A stretch of DNA of 64,000 bases, taken from Alteracholeplasma palmae J233. GTDB lineage: Bacteria; Bacillota_I; Bacilli_A; Acholeplasmatales; Acholeplasmataceae. The translations under genes and the position numbers were made by a program. Location: the NCBI RefSeq assembly GCF_000968055.1, contig NC_022538.1:434001-498000 (forward strand), read 5' to 3'. Of the stretch, positions 16,824 through 25,801 are shown in pieces. Each line of letters opens with the position of its first letter. The stretch's first letter is position 1. A model generated the notes under the pieces. The model ran no database searches and had not been told where the DNA came from. It saw only the letters and a list, made by a program, of their open reading frames with translations.

Positions 16824-16862
16824 AAGTAGACACCATATATAACTTATGATGTCTGCTTTTAT
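16824..16862 (+). terminator. Terminator after proS
   Basis: AAGTAGACA/TGTCTGCTT stem (one G-T pair) extended by imperfect CATA/TATG pairing, then a T-rich tail. Confidence 0.7.
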
Positions 16863-16904
16863 TTATTAGTAAAAATTTATAAATGATATAACGTTTTCAT
16901 AGAT

Positions 16905-16933
16905 TTGACAGTTAAATATCAGAAGAGTATAAT
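16905..16933 (+). promoter_or_regulatory. Promoter of the V-type ATPase operon
   Basis: Consensus TTGACA (16905-16910), a 17-bp spacer, then TATAAT (16928-16933). It is the only strong promoter I see for the ten genes to 26.4 kb; AATGGAGGTG follows as ribosome binding site. Confidence 0.85.
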
Positions 16934-16959
16934 ATGATAGTATTAAATGGAGGTGTACC

Positions 16960-17268
16960 ATGGAAAGTTTAATTAAAGAAGTAATTGAATTAGATAAAAA
17001 AGCAAGAAAAGAAATTGATAACTTAAAGAATCAAAAAGAAATGCTTGCTAATAGTATCAAAAAAGAAAAAGCTAAAATGGTTGAAGCCAACAATCAAAAA
17101 GTAATTCAAGAGTTAGAAGAAAAAGAAAAGAATTTACAATCAGAGTTCCAATTAGAAGAAAAGAAGCTAAAAGAATCATTTGAAACAACGACTAAGAATT
17201 TGGATCAACGTTTTGATGAAAACAAAGAACAATGGATTAATGAAATGTTTAAGTTAGCGATAGAGTAA
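16960..17268 (+). CDS. V-type ATPase subunit H/G (peripheral-stalk coiled coil)
   Basis: A 102-residue, highly charged, almost entirely coiled-coil protein (Lys/Glu-rich, heptad-like). Its size and first position in the operon fit the small stalk subunit (named G, H or F in different systems) that pairs with subunit E to link the membrane subunit I to the A/B head. There is no sequence motif beyond the coiled coil, so the call rests largely on length and context. It is separated from the next gene by 12 nt, with AGAGGTGATG as ribosome binding site. Confidence 0.75.
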   Translation: MESLIKEVIELDKKARKEIDNLKNQKEMLANSIKKEKAKMVEANNQKVIQELEEKEKNLQSEFQLEEKKLKESFETTTKNLDQRFDENKEQWINEMFKLAIE

Positions 17269-17280
17269 AGAGGTGATGAT

Positions 17281-18309
17281 ATGCTACTTGAAAATGCATT
17301 AGTCACTAAAGCTCGAGCAATCTACGGGAAACTGCTGAATGAAGATGATTTCACTCAACTAGTTAAAAAAAAATCAGTAGAAGAGGTTGCGTCGTATTTG
17401 CGTTCGCATCCTTTTTATTTGGAAGCTTTTAGTGGCGTCTCAGATCAAAATTTAAATAGAAAAAGATTAGAAGAAACAATCAAAAAATATCATTTTAGTC
17501 AAGTATTAAAACTGATTAGATATTCAGCTGCTAAATATAAAAGTTTTTATCAAATCGATGTCATTCATAAAGAACACGATATTATTTTATCAATGATCAA
17601 ATCCTTTATATCAGATGAATCTTATGATGTCATAAATGACTTACCTATTTTCTTTGATCAATATTCAAAATTAGACTTATTACAAATTTCTAAGTCAAAG
17701 AATCTAAGTGATTTAGTAGACTCTTTAAAAGAAACTAGTTACTATAAGTTATTGTTGCCATACAAAGAAATGGAAAATACTGAAATTAAATATAATCAAT
17801 TTGAGTCAGTTCTAGAACAAAAATATTTCGAGTTTGTTAATCATGAAGTTGAAAAAAACTTCAAAGGAAGCTTAAAAAAACAACTTAAAAATATTATGAA
17901 AACTAAAACAGACTTATCTACAGTAATTAAGATTTATCGTTTGAAAAAATATTATGAGTTTAATGATGATGAAATTAAAGCAGTCATTGTTAATAAATAT
18001 AATACAATCAATGAAAATAAATTAAACGCAATGCTTTCTTTTGAAAACCCTGATGATTTACTTAAAATATATAGTAAAGGCAAATATGATGGCAATCTAT
18101 CAAGTGCCAATCAATATATTGAAAACTATATGGATACAGTTAGTTATCAATTAGCAAAAAAAACTTTACTATATAGTAAAGAAGCACCTTTGGTTTATCT
18201 AGCATATCTTACGATTAGTAATACACAAATTGATAATTTAATTCATATTATAGAAGGCATTAGATATAATGTACCTGAAAATGAAATTAAAGAAATCATC
18301 ATTGTGTAG
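17281..18309 (+). CDS. ntpC: V-type ATPase subunit C (rotor d-like)
   Basis: A 342-residue all-helical protein without membrane segments, matching the V/A-ATPase subunit C/d family. That subunit sits as a funnel on top of the proteolipid ring and connects it to the central stalk D/F. The start ENALVTKARAIYGKLL and the repeated three-helix pattern (VEEVASYLRSHPFY; LRLKKYYEFNDDEIK) fit the family. It lies second in the operon, upstream of the I genes, whereas in E. hirae and Thermus it follows K and E. Confidence 0.85.
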   Translation: MLLENALVTKARAIYGKLLNEDDFTQLVKKKSVEEVASYLRSHPFYLEAFSGVSDQNLNRKRLEETIKKYHFSQVLKLIRYSAAKYKSFYQIDVIHKEHDIILSMIKSFISDESYDVINDLPIFFDQYSKLDLLQISKSKNLSDLVDSLKETSYYKLLLPYKEMENTEIKYNQFESVLEQKYFEFVNHEVEKNFKGSLKKQLKNIMKTKTDLSTVIKIYRLKKYYEFNDDEIKAVIVNKYNTINENKLNAMLSFENPDDLLKIYSKGKYDGNLSSANQYIENYMDTVSYQLAKKTLLYSKEAPLVYLAYLTISNTQIDNLIHIIEGIRYNVPENEIKEIIIV

Positions 18310-18319
18310 GTGAAAAAAT

Positions 18320-19291
18320 ATGTTTAGAAAAAACAAGTTATTAAATGTAACAATTTCTACTGAAAAAGAAAACTTAAGAGAATTGATTCAAATGATTCAA
18401 AGTGTTCCTAATTTTAAATTGATTGAATCAAAAGATATTATTGTTACTTCAAAAAACGCACAAGGCTTAAGAAAAAATGTCCAATTAACTAAAGAATACG
18501 AAAACCTTTTAAATTTTCTTCAATTACATGAAATCAAAACAAAAGAGAAAACAACTGGAAAATTTGATAAAGATTTAGAGAAAAATTTTGAAATCATTTC
18601 TAACTTTAAAAATAAATATGAAGCTTTTGATCAAGCAATAGAAAATATAAAAAGTGAAATGAATCGAATAGAAAAAAGAATTTCAATTCTAAAGAAATTA
18701 AAAACTTTAGATATATCATTAGAACAGATATTTGAATGTGAATTTCTTGTTGCAAGAATAGGAAAAATCACAAGTGAAAATAGAAAGAAAATTAAGTACT
18801 ATAGGAATCTCCCGTTTATTTTTGAAGTTTTAAGTGAAGAAAATAACGTATGTTGGTGCTTATATGCAACAAGTAATTACTATGAAAGACAAGTAGATAA
18901 TATTTTTTCAAGCTTACTATTTGAGCGCATTTATTTACCAGGCAAGATTCAAGAACTTCCTAAAAAGGCAATTACAATTTTAGAAAAAGAACTAGTGAAA
19001 AATGAAAAAGAAATTCTAAAAATTCGAAAAGAACAAAAAGTTTTTGTTAAACAAGAATTAGAAATTCTTTCTGAAACTAAAAACTTTTTAGAACAGGAAG
19101 AATCTTATAATAAAATATTTCCGTATATTATTGATTATGACAAAAGGGTTTCGGTTTCCGGATATATTGATGAAACTAAAGTCAATCAAATATATGATTT
19201 AGTAACTAATGATAAAATGAATATTTTAGCACTTCCAGCATTAAAAAAAGAAGTCAAAATATTGAAAAAAAAGTATAAGAATATAAAGTGA
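18320..19291 (+). CDS. Soluble paralog of V-ATPase subunit I N-terminal arm
   Basis: A 323-residue protein clearly homologous to the first 320 residues of the full subunit I encoded next: both share IKYYRN(L/K)PF, a WC(L/M)Y segment, DN(I/M)F...FERI.(L/I)P and an (S/F)SISGFI-type strand, in the same order and spacing. It stops before the membrane domain and has no transmembrane helix. It starts at ATG with AGGTGAAAA upstream, ends with a normal TGA, and is packed tightly between subunits C and I, so it is not a random truncation. In the enzyme, the I arm binds E/G peripheral stalks. An extra membrane-less arm could hold another stalk or regulate assembly; this is inference. Confidence 0.8.
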   Translation: MFRKNKLLNVTISTEKENLRELIQMIQSVPNFKLIESKDIIVTSKNAQGLRKNVQLTKEYENLLNFLQLHEIKTKEKTTGKFDKDLEKNFEIISNFKNKYEAFDQAIENIKSEMNRIEKRISILKKLKTLDISLEQIFECEFLVARIGKITSENRKKIKYYRNLPFIFEVLSEENNVCWCLYATSNYYERQVDNIFSSLLFERIYLPGKIQELPKKAITILEKELVKNEKEILKIRKEQKVFVKQELEILSETKNFLEQEESYNKIFPYIIDYDKRVSVSGYIDETKVNQIYDLVTNDKMNILALPALKKEVKILKKKYKNIK

Positions 19292-19306
19292 AGGGAAGTG
19301 TTTACC

Positions 19307-21220
19307 TTGGGAATTGCAAAAATGAAACTTGTTACAATCAGTTCAGAATTGACTAACTTAGAACAAGTTTTAAAAAGATTTATTGAATTTCCTGAGTTTC
19401 ATCCAATTTCATCTGAACAGTTTGTAGATAGAGTAAGAGGGCTAAAAACATTTAGTTCTTCAAATCCATTTAAATCATTACTAGATGAAATTATCGAAAT
19501 TGAGTCAGAATTTAATTTCAAATTACCAGTAGTTAAACAAGAAAATCTAGAATATAATATTGATCAAATGCATGATAATGTTGTTATAATTCATGAAAAA
19601 TTAAAACAAGAAATTTTAAGCATTAGAAAATTAGAAAGTGATATCAACCTTCATCAATTAGCAATTGATCAAATACACAATATAGATAACTTAAAAGTTT
19701 CATTGGATGACATATTCTCATGTAAATTTCTTTACGTAAGATTTGGTAGAATTCCAATGGATAGTCAAGAAAAAATTAAATATTATAGAAATAAACCTTT
19801 TGTATTTAAAGAGTTTAGCCAAATAGATGGCCACATCTGGTGTATGTATATGATGACCGAAGAATATAAACAAGAAATTGATAATATGTTCGCGACACTA
19901 TTTTTCGAAAGAATTAGAATACCTGAATTTGTTCATGGAACACCTGATAAAGCAGAAAAACAACTTCAAGAAAACTTAGCTAAGATGACTGAACAATTAA
20001 AGGTTTTAAAAGATCAACTTGATTATATGAAAAATTCATGTATGACTGAGTTATCAACAACTAAAGCAGAACTAGAATTCTTAGGAAAACTTTATGAAGC
20101 TAGAAAGTATGTTGTTGGGCTTGGTGAAAGATTTTCTATTTCCGGATTTATAGTTAAAAAAGACGCAGATAAATTTAAACAACACTTTGAAGGCATTAGC
20201 GACCTAGAAATTGAAGTTAGACCAGCAAATAGTGATAAGCGCATCACACCACCTACTAAATTATCTAATAACTGGTTTAGTAAGCCATTTGAAATGTTTG
20301 TTGAAATGTATGGAACTCCATCATATAAAGATATTGATCCTACCTTGTTTGTCTCTATAACATATACTTTATTATTTGGAATCATGTTTGGTGATGTGGG
20401 ACAAGGATTATTGATGTCCTTAATTGGTTTCTTACTATCTAAATATAAGAAACTTCCATTAGGTAAAATTATATCTAGAATTGGTATATCATCAGCAGTC
20501 TTTGGATTAGCTTATGGTTCATTTTTTGGAGATGAAAAACTATTACCTGGACTCTATGAGAAATATTTAGGTATACATCCTATTGAAGTAATGAATAGTA
20601 GTGTTACGATGAATCTACTGATTGCAACCGTTCTATTAGGAGCTGTATTGATTTTATCAGCAATTATTATGAATATATATGTTAAGTTTAAAAACAAAGA
20701 TTATATAGAGGGCACTATTTCTAATAATGGTATTATGGGGCTATTATTTTATGGTTTCATTTTAATAGGTATCGTTTTAAATATGCAAGCTAAAATCAAT
20801 TTATTTAACATATATACAATTCTTCTTTTAATAGGTATTCCTTTATTAGTGATATTCTTTAAAGAACCACTGGAAAGAAAGTTAAATAAAGAAAAGGCTT
20901 TTCCAAATGGTTTTGGAGGATTCTTTATTGAAGGATTCTTTGAATTATTTGAAGTTATGTTGTCATATGTTACAAATACAATGTCATTTTTAAGAGTTGG
21001 TGGATTTATTCTATCCCATGCTGGAATGATGCTTGTAGTACATACCTTAATGGAAATGACAGGCCAAGCAGGAATTGTTGTCTCTATTTTTGGTAATATA
21101 TTTGTTATGGGGCTTGAAGGACTAATAGTCGGAATTCAAGTATTAAGATTAGAATTTTATGAAATGTTTTCAAGATATTATGAAGGCGATGGAATTCCAT
21201 TTACGCCAATCAAATTTTAG
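19307..21220 (+). CDS. ntpI: V-type ATPase subunit I (membrane stator, a-type)
   Basis: A 637-residue stator subunit. The N-terminal half (1-320) is the cytoplasmic arm with two coiled-coil segments; the C-terminal half has seven or eight helices. Conserved signatures are PSYKDIDPT, GIMFGDVGQGL, MSFLRVGGFILSHAGM and VLRLEFYEMFSRYYEG; the last contains one of the Arg residues that exchange ions with the ring. The TTG at 19307 is preferred: it gives MGIAKMKLVTIS, aligned with family N-termini, and lies 8 nt after AGGGAAG. An upstream GTG at 19298 would overlap that site. It follows its soluble paralog. Confidence 0.95.
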   Translation: MGIAKMKLVTISSELTNLEQVLKRFIEFPEFHPISSEQFVDRVRGLKTFSSSNPFKSLLDEIIEIESEFNFKLPVVKQENLEYNIDQMHDNVVIIHEKLKQEILSIRKLESDINLHQLAIDQIHNIDNLKVSLDDIFSCKFLYVRFGRIPMDSQEKIKYYRNKPFVFKEFSQIDGHIWCMYMMTEEYKQEIDNMFATLFFERIRIPEFVHGTPDKAEKQLQENLAKMTEQLKVLKDQLDYMKNSCMTELSTTKAELEFLGKLYEARKYVVGLGERFSISGFIVKKDADKFKQHFEGISDLEIEVRPANSDKRITPPTKLSNNWFSKPFEMFVEMYGTPSYKDIDPTLFVSITYTLLFGIMFGDVGQGLLMSLIGFLLSKYKKLPLGKIISRIGISSAVFGLAYGSFFGDEKLLPGLYEKYLGIHPIEVMNSSVTMNLLIATVLLGAVLILSAIIMNIYVKFKNKDYIEGTISNNGIMGLLFYGFILIGIVLNMQAKINLFNIYTILLLIGIPLLVIFFKEPLERKLNKEKAFPNGFGGFFIEGFFELFEVMLSYVTNTMSFLRVGGFILSHAGMMLVVHTLMEMTGQAGIVVSIFGNIFVMGLEGLIVGIQVLRLEFYEMFSRYYEGDGIPFTPIKF

Positions 21221-21226
21221 GAGGAA

Positions 21227-21670
21227 ATGAAAATGTTAAAAGTTATGAGTGTTATTGTTCCAATATTAGTATTATTATTAATTGTATTACCTTTAGTAAA
21301 GGTATTTAAAGGTAAGGTGAGTGCTTTATCAGCTAAAAGAAGAATTATCTTACACGTTGTAATGTTCTTTACACTACTAGTAGGTGTAACAGTTGCAGCA
21401 CCAATCGCGTTTGCAGCTGGTGAAGAAGCAGCACAAGCAGCTTCAGACAGTGGAATGGCAAAGGGTTTAGGCTATTTAGCAGCAGCTATCGCAACAGGTC
21501 TATCAGCACTTGGAGCAGGGATTGCAGTTGCAGCCGCAGCTCCAGCAGCTATTGGTGCTATTTCAGAAAATCCAAAAAACTTTGGTAAATCATTGATCTT
21601 CGTTGCTCTTGGTGAAGGGGTAGCTATCTACGGTTTGTTAATCTCAATATTAATCTTAAACACACTATAA
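21227..21670 (+). CDS. ntpK: V-type ATPase subunit K (proteolipid ring)
   Basis: A 147-residue membrane protein with an N-terminal helix pair (about 6-28 and 40-63) followed by one proteolipid hairpin (about 78-111 and 121-145). The ion-binding carboxylate is Glu130 in ALGEGVAIYGLLI. The first hairpin carries no carboxylate, so each subunit brings one ion site, as in forms common in Clostridia. The residues next to Glu130 (Gly, Val) lack the Ser/Thr and Gln ligands of well-studied Na+ F-type rings, but V-type Na+ sites differ, so the coupling ion stays open. GGAGGAAATG precedes the start. Confidence 0.93.
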   Translation: MKMLKVMSVIVPILVLLLIVLPLVKVFKGKVSALSAKRRIILHVVMFFTLLVGVTVAAPIAFAAGEEAAQAASDSGMAKGLGYLAAAIATGLSALGAGIAVAAAAPAAIGAISENPKNFGKSLIFVALGEGVAIYGLLISILILNTL

Positions 21671-21688
21671 GAAAGAAGGTCTTTTCCA

Positions 21689-21997
21689 ATGAGATTTTAC
21701 TTATTAAGTGATAATGTGGATACTCTAGTAGGGATGAGACTTGTAGGCATTGAAGGAGTAGTCATTCATACTAAAGATGAAGTTTTAAAAAATTTAAACG
21801 AATTAACAAAGAATGACGAAATTGCTATTCTTTTAATCACAACAAAATTAATCAAACTATGCCCAGAAGTTATTTCAGAACTTAAACTTAGACAAACTAA
21901 GCCTCTAATTGTTGAAATACCTGATAGACATGGTGAAAGCAATATTGGTGAATCAATTAACCGATATGTAAGTGAAGCCATTGGCTTTAAGATATGA
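21689..21997 (+). CDS. V-type ATPase subunit F
   Basis: A 102-residue small soluble subunit of the central rotor stalk (called G in E. hirae naming). The family pattern is visible: an N-terminal FYLLSDNVDTLVGMRLVGIEG strand-helix, DEIAILLITTKLI, and RQTKPLIVEIPDRHGESNI near the end. It binds subunit D and modulates ATPase activity. It lies between K and E. Confidence 0.92.
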   Translation: MRFYLLSDNVDTLVGMRLVGIEGVVIHTKDEVLKNLNELTKNDEIAILLITTKLIKLCPEVISELKLRQTKPLIVEIPDRHGESNIGESINRYVSEAIGFKI

Positions 21998-22008
21998 GGT
22001 GAATTATT

Positions 22009-22584
22009 ATGGATTATTCAAACCAAGAAAATTTATATAAGTATTTTGATCAAACAATTAAGAATGAATCTTCTTTAATTATTCAAAAACTTAAAAAAGA
22101 ATTAAAAGAGATGAAAAATACTGCTTTAACAACAGTGAAGAATGAATTAGATGAAAGTAAAAAAATTACTATTGATGCTAAAGCAAAATTATTAACTTCA
22201 AAACATCAAAAAAGTCTAAGCGAGTTAAAGAAAAAGTATCATCTTGAATTAATGAGTAAAAGAGAACAATTACTAGAAGAACTAGTAGTATCACTTAAAA
22301 ACAAATTAAGTGACTATATGAAAACAGAAGCATATAAAAACAAAGTATTAGAAACGTTAAAAAATATTAAAGAAGAAATTAACTACATTGAAATTTCTCC
22401 TAAAGATCCTGTGAAAACAATTTTAAAAGATTATGAAATTAGAGAAAACAGTTCAATTACGGGTGGGATTTTAGTTGTATTAAAAACAAATAACTTAGAA
22501 GTTAACCAAACTTTTGATGTAAAAATCAAAGAAGCTAAAGAATGGTTCTACCAAAACTCTTTATTATTTGTAGTAGAAAAGTAG
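22009..22584 (+). CDS. ntpE: V-type ATPase subunit E (peripheral stalk)
   Basis: A 191-residue subunit with a long N-terminal coiled coil (about 15-95, Lys/Glu-rich) and a C-terminal globular domain, with the SITGGILVV segment typical of subunit E. It pairs with the small coiled-coil subunit (16960-17268) and anchors the catalytic head to the arm of subunit I. The start ATG follows TGAGGTGAATT. Confidence 0.88.
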   Translation: MDYSNQENLYKYFDQTIKNESSLIIQKLKKELKEMKNTALTTVKNELDESKKITIDAKAKLLTSKHQKSLSELKKKYHLELMSKREQLLEELVVSLKNKLSDYMKTEAYKNKVLETLKNIKEEINYIEISPKDPVKTILKDYEIRENSSITGGILVVLKTNNLEVNQTFDVKIKEAKEWFYQNSLLFVVEK

Positions 22585-22594
22585 AGGTGAAAGC

Positions 22595-24343
22595 ATGGCA
22601 AACACCGTATATTCAATAAACGGACCAGTTGTTAAAATTAAAGATACAAAAGATTTTTCTATGTTAGAAATGGTCTATGTAGGAAAAGAAAAATTGATGG
22701 GTGAAGTTATTTCTATTTCAAAAAATTTAACAACTATTCAAGTATATGAAAGTACTGCAGGGTTAAAAGTAAATGATGAAGTAGTTGGTACTAAAATGCC
22801 TGTTTCAGTTAGTTTAGCACCTGGAATCTTAACTCATATCTTTGATGGGATAGAAAGACCTTTAGAAACAATTGCACTGACACATGGTGCCTATATGTCA
22901 AAAGGTAGTGATGTAGAACAACTTAATAGTGAAAAACAATGGGATATTACTTTTAAAGTTAAAAAAGGTGATGAAGTCTTTGGAGGAATGATTTATGCTA
23001 CAACTCCAGAAACTAGTTTAATTGAACATCGCTTTTTAATTCCAAGTCATATAAAAGGAACTGTTATAGAAGTTCTAGAAAATGGTAACCATACTATTAA
23101 TGAAGTAGCTTTAAAAGTAGAATTAGAAGATAAAACAATCAAAGAAGTAACCTTCTTACAAAAATGGCCAATTAAAACACCAAGACCTATTTTAGAAAGA
23201 TTACCAATTTCTGTTCCACTTATTACTGGACAAAGAGTTATTGATACACTATTTCCTATTGCTAAAGGCGGTACAGCTGCTCTTCCTGGCGGATTTGGTA
23301 CAGGTAAAACAATGATGCAACACCAATTAGCTAAATGGTGTGATGCAGATATTATCGTTTATATTGGTTGTGGGGAACGCGGTAATGAAATGACTCAAGT
23401 TCTAGAAGAATTTAGAGAATTAATTGACCCTAAAACTCACAAATCATTAATGGAAAGAACAGTATTAATCGCTAATACTTCTAACATGCCGGTTGCTGCT
23501 CGTGAAGCAAGTATCTACACAGGATTAACAATTGCTGAATACTATAGAGATATGGGATACCATGTAGCTGTTATGGCTGACTCAACCTCACGTTGGGCAG
23601 AAGCACTAAGAGAAATCAGTGGTAGATTAGAAGAAATGCCTGCTGAAGAAGGATTCCCAGCATACTTACCAAGTCGTATCTCTCAATTTTATGAAAGAGC
23701 TGGACTTGTAACAACCCTTAATCAAAAAGAAGGATCAGTTTCTATTATTGGAGCTGTTTCTCCTCAAGGATCTGACTTTTCAGAACCAGTAACTCAAAAT
23801 ACCAAACGCTTTGTAAGATGTTTCTGGGCACTTGATAAACAATTAGCATATGAAAGACACTATGCAGCAGTCAACTGGAATTTAAGTTATTCTGAATATA
23901 TGCTTGATTTAGCACCATGGTATAATGAGTTTGTTTCTCCTCAATTTTTAGAAGATAGAAAACAAATGATGGCAATTTTAGCAGAAGAAAATAAACTATT
24001 AGAAATTGTTAAATTAATTGGTTCAGATGTTTTACCAGATGATCAAAAATTAATTATTGAAATTGGTAAAGTGATTAGATTAGGTTATCTTCAACAAAAT
24101 GCTTTTCATAAAGAAGATACTTATGTACCATTAGAAAAACAATTAAAAATGATGAATGTGATATTGTATTTATATAAAGAAGCTAAGAAATTCATTCAAA
24201 GTGATAAAGCTTTAAGTTTACTTTTGAAAACAGGAATTTTTGAACAACTTGTTAAAATAAAATATGATGTTGAAAATAATAAATTAGAAAAATTAGATGA
24301 ATACTATAATTTAATAGATAAAAGTATTCAAACTATTCGATAG
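22595..24343 (+). CDS. ntpA: V-type ATPase catalytic subunit A
   Basis: A 582-residue catalytic subunit. Walker A is GGFGTGKTMMQH (about 232-243), followed by GCGERGNEMTQVL with the catalytic Glu and the MADSTSRWAEALRE motif. The 'non-homologous' bulge domain that distinguishes A from F-type beta is present between the barrel and the P-loop (about 115-185). All catalytic residues are intact. Three copies alternate with subunit B in the head. In a fermentative cell it would most likely hydrolyse ATP to energise the membrane, but synthesis cannot be excluded. Confidence 0.97.
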   Translation: MANTVYSINGPVVKIKDTKDFSMLEMVYVGKEKLMGEVISISKNLTTIQVYESTAGLKVNDEVVGTKMPVSVSLAPGILTHIFDGIERPLETIALTHGAYMSKGSDVEQLNSEKQWDITFKVKKGDEVFGGMIYATTPETSLIEHRFLIPSHIKGTVIEVLENGNHTINEVALKVELEDKTIKEVTFLQKWPIKTPRPILERLPISVPLITGQRVIDTLFPIAKGGTAALPGGFGTGKTMMQHQLAKWCDADIIVYIGCGERGNEMTQVLEEFRELIDPKTHKSLMERTVLIANTSNMPVAAREASIYTGLTIAEYYRDMGYHVAVMADSTSRWAEALREISGRLEEMPAEEGFPAYLPSRISQFYERAGLVTTLNQKEGSVSIIGAVSPQGSDFSEPVTQNTKRFVRCFWALDKQLAYERHYAAVNWNLSYSEYMLDLAPWYNEFVSPQFLEDRKQMMAILAEENKLLEIVKLIGSDVLPDDQKLIIEIGKVIRLGYLQQNAFHKEDTYVPLEKQLKMMNVILYLYKEAKKFIQSDKALSLLLKTGIFEQLVKIKYDVENNKLEKLDEYYNLIDKSIQTIR

Positions 24344-24352
24344 GAGGAAACC

Positions 24353-25801
24353 ATGAAATATCAATATATTGGATTAGATGAAATTAATGGACCACTTATC
24401 TTCTTAGAAAATGTAAAAGATGCTTCATTTGAAGAAGTTGTTACAATTGAACTTAAAAATGGAGAAACTAAAAAAGGTAGAGTTATTCAAATAGACGGCA
24501 ATAAAGTAGCTATCCAAGTATTTGAAGGAACTACAGGAATGTCATTGACTGAAACCAAAACAACTTTTACTGGTGAACCAATGAAAATATCTTTATCAAA
24601 AGAAATTTTAGGTAGAGTATTTAATGGTTCGGGTGAACCATTAGATGGTTTAGGTAATGTATTCTCTGAAAAAAGATTCGATATTAATGGTAGTGCATTA
24701 AACCCAGTTTCAAGAGTTTATCCACGTAACTATATCCATACTGGAATTAGTAGTATTGACACTCTAACTACTTTAATTAGAGGACAAAAATTACCCATAT
24801 TTTCAGGTTCAGGACTAAGCCATAATGAACTTGCGGTTCAAATTGTTAAACAAGCTAAACTATCAGATGATTCAAATGAAGAATTTTGTATTGTGTTTGC
24901 CGCAATGGGAGTTAAGCATGACGTGGCTAACTATTTTAGACAAGCTTTTGAAGAAGCTAACGTTATGTCTAAGGTTGTTATGTATGTTAACGTTGCAAAT
25001 GATCCTATTATTGAAAGAATTTTAACCCCAAGAGCTGCATTAACAGCTGCAGAATATTTAGCATATGAAAAAGATATGCATGTTTTAGTTATATTAACAG
25101 ATATGACTGCTTACTGTGAAGCTTTAAGAGAATTTTCAAGTTCTAAAGGTGAAATTCCAGGACGTAAAGGTTATCCAGGATATTTGTATTCTGACCTTTC
25201 TTCATTATATGAAAGAGCTGGTATTATTAAACAGGCTAAAGGTTCAGTAACACAAATTCCAATATTAACTATGCCAAATGATGATATCACTCACCCAGTA
25301 CCAGATTTAACTGGATATATCACAGAAGGGCAAATTGTATTAAGCAAAGAATTACACCAAATGGGAATTTACCCACCGGTCAATATATTACCTTCATTAT
25401 CACGTTTAATGAAAGATGGTATTGGTGCGAAATATACTAGAGCAGACCATCAAGACTTAGCTAATCAATTGTTTGCTTCATACGCTAGAGTATTAGAAGC
25501 TAAATCATTAGCATCTGTTATTGGTGAAGATGAGTTAAACGATATTGATAGAGCTTATTTATTATATGGTAAATATTTTGATGAATATTTCTTATCTCAA
25601 GGAAATGAAAACAGAACAATGGAAGAAACCCTTAACTTAGGATGGGATTTATTATCTGTTCTACCAGTAAGTGAACTTAATAGATTAGATCAAAAAGTAA
25701 TTAATCAATTTTATAATCCTGAAAGTGCCCAAAAACGTTTTAAAATAACTCATAACGATATTGCAAGTTCAATTATTAATAAAGGAAATAATAATGAATA
25801 G
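24353..25801 (+). CDS. ntpB: V-type ATPase subunit B
   Basis: A 482-residue non-catalytic nucleotide-binding subunit. The P-loop position reads PIFSGSGLSHNELA, the degenerate form expected in B, followed by LTDMTAYCEALREFS, GRKGYPGYLYSDLSS and PVNILPSLSRLM. The length is slightly above the common 460. It ends 8 nt inside the start of subunit D (coupled translation). Confidence 0.97.
   Translation: MKYQYIGLDEINGPLIFLENVKDASFEEVVTIELKNGETKKGRVIQIDGNKVAIQVFEGTTGMSLTETKTTFTGEPMKISLSKEILGRVFNGSGEPLDGLGNVFSEKRFDINGSALNPVSRVYPRNYIHTGISSIDTLTTLIRGQKLPIFSGSGLSHNELAVQIVKQAKLSDDSNEEFCIVFAAMGVKHDVANYFRQAFEEANVMSKVVMYVNVANDPIIERILTPRAALTAAEYLAYEKDMHVLVILTDMTAYCEALREFSSSKGEIPGRKGYPGYLYSDLSSLYERAGIIKQAKGSVTQIPILTMPNDDITHPVPDLTGYITEGQIVLSKELHQMGIYPPVNILPSLSRLMKDGIGAKYTRADHQDLANQLFASYARVLEAKSLASVIGEDELNDIDRAYLLYGKYFDEYFLSQGNENRTMEETLNLGWDLLSVLPVSELNRLDQKVINQFYNPESAQKRFKITHNDIASSIINKGNNNE

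Noticed and set aside
18320-19291. Truncated pseudogene of V-ATPase subunit I
   Set aside because: It has its own start and ribosome binding site, a complete arm domain, tight operon spacing and no frame damage; the membrane domain is absent as a unit. Treated as a real gene.
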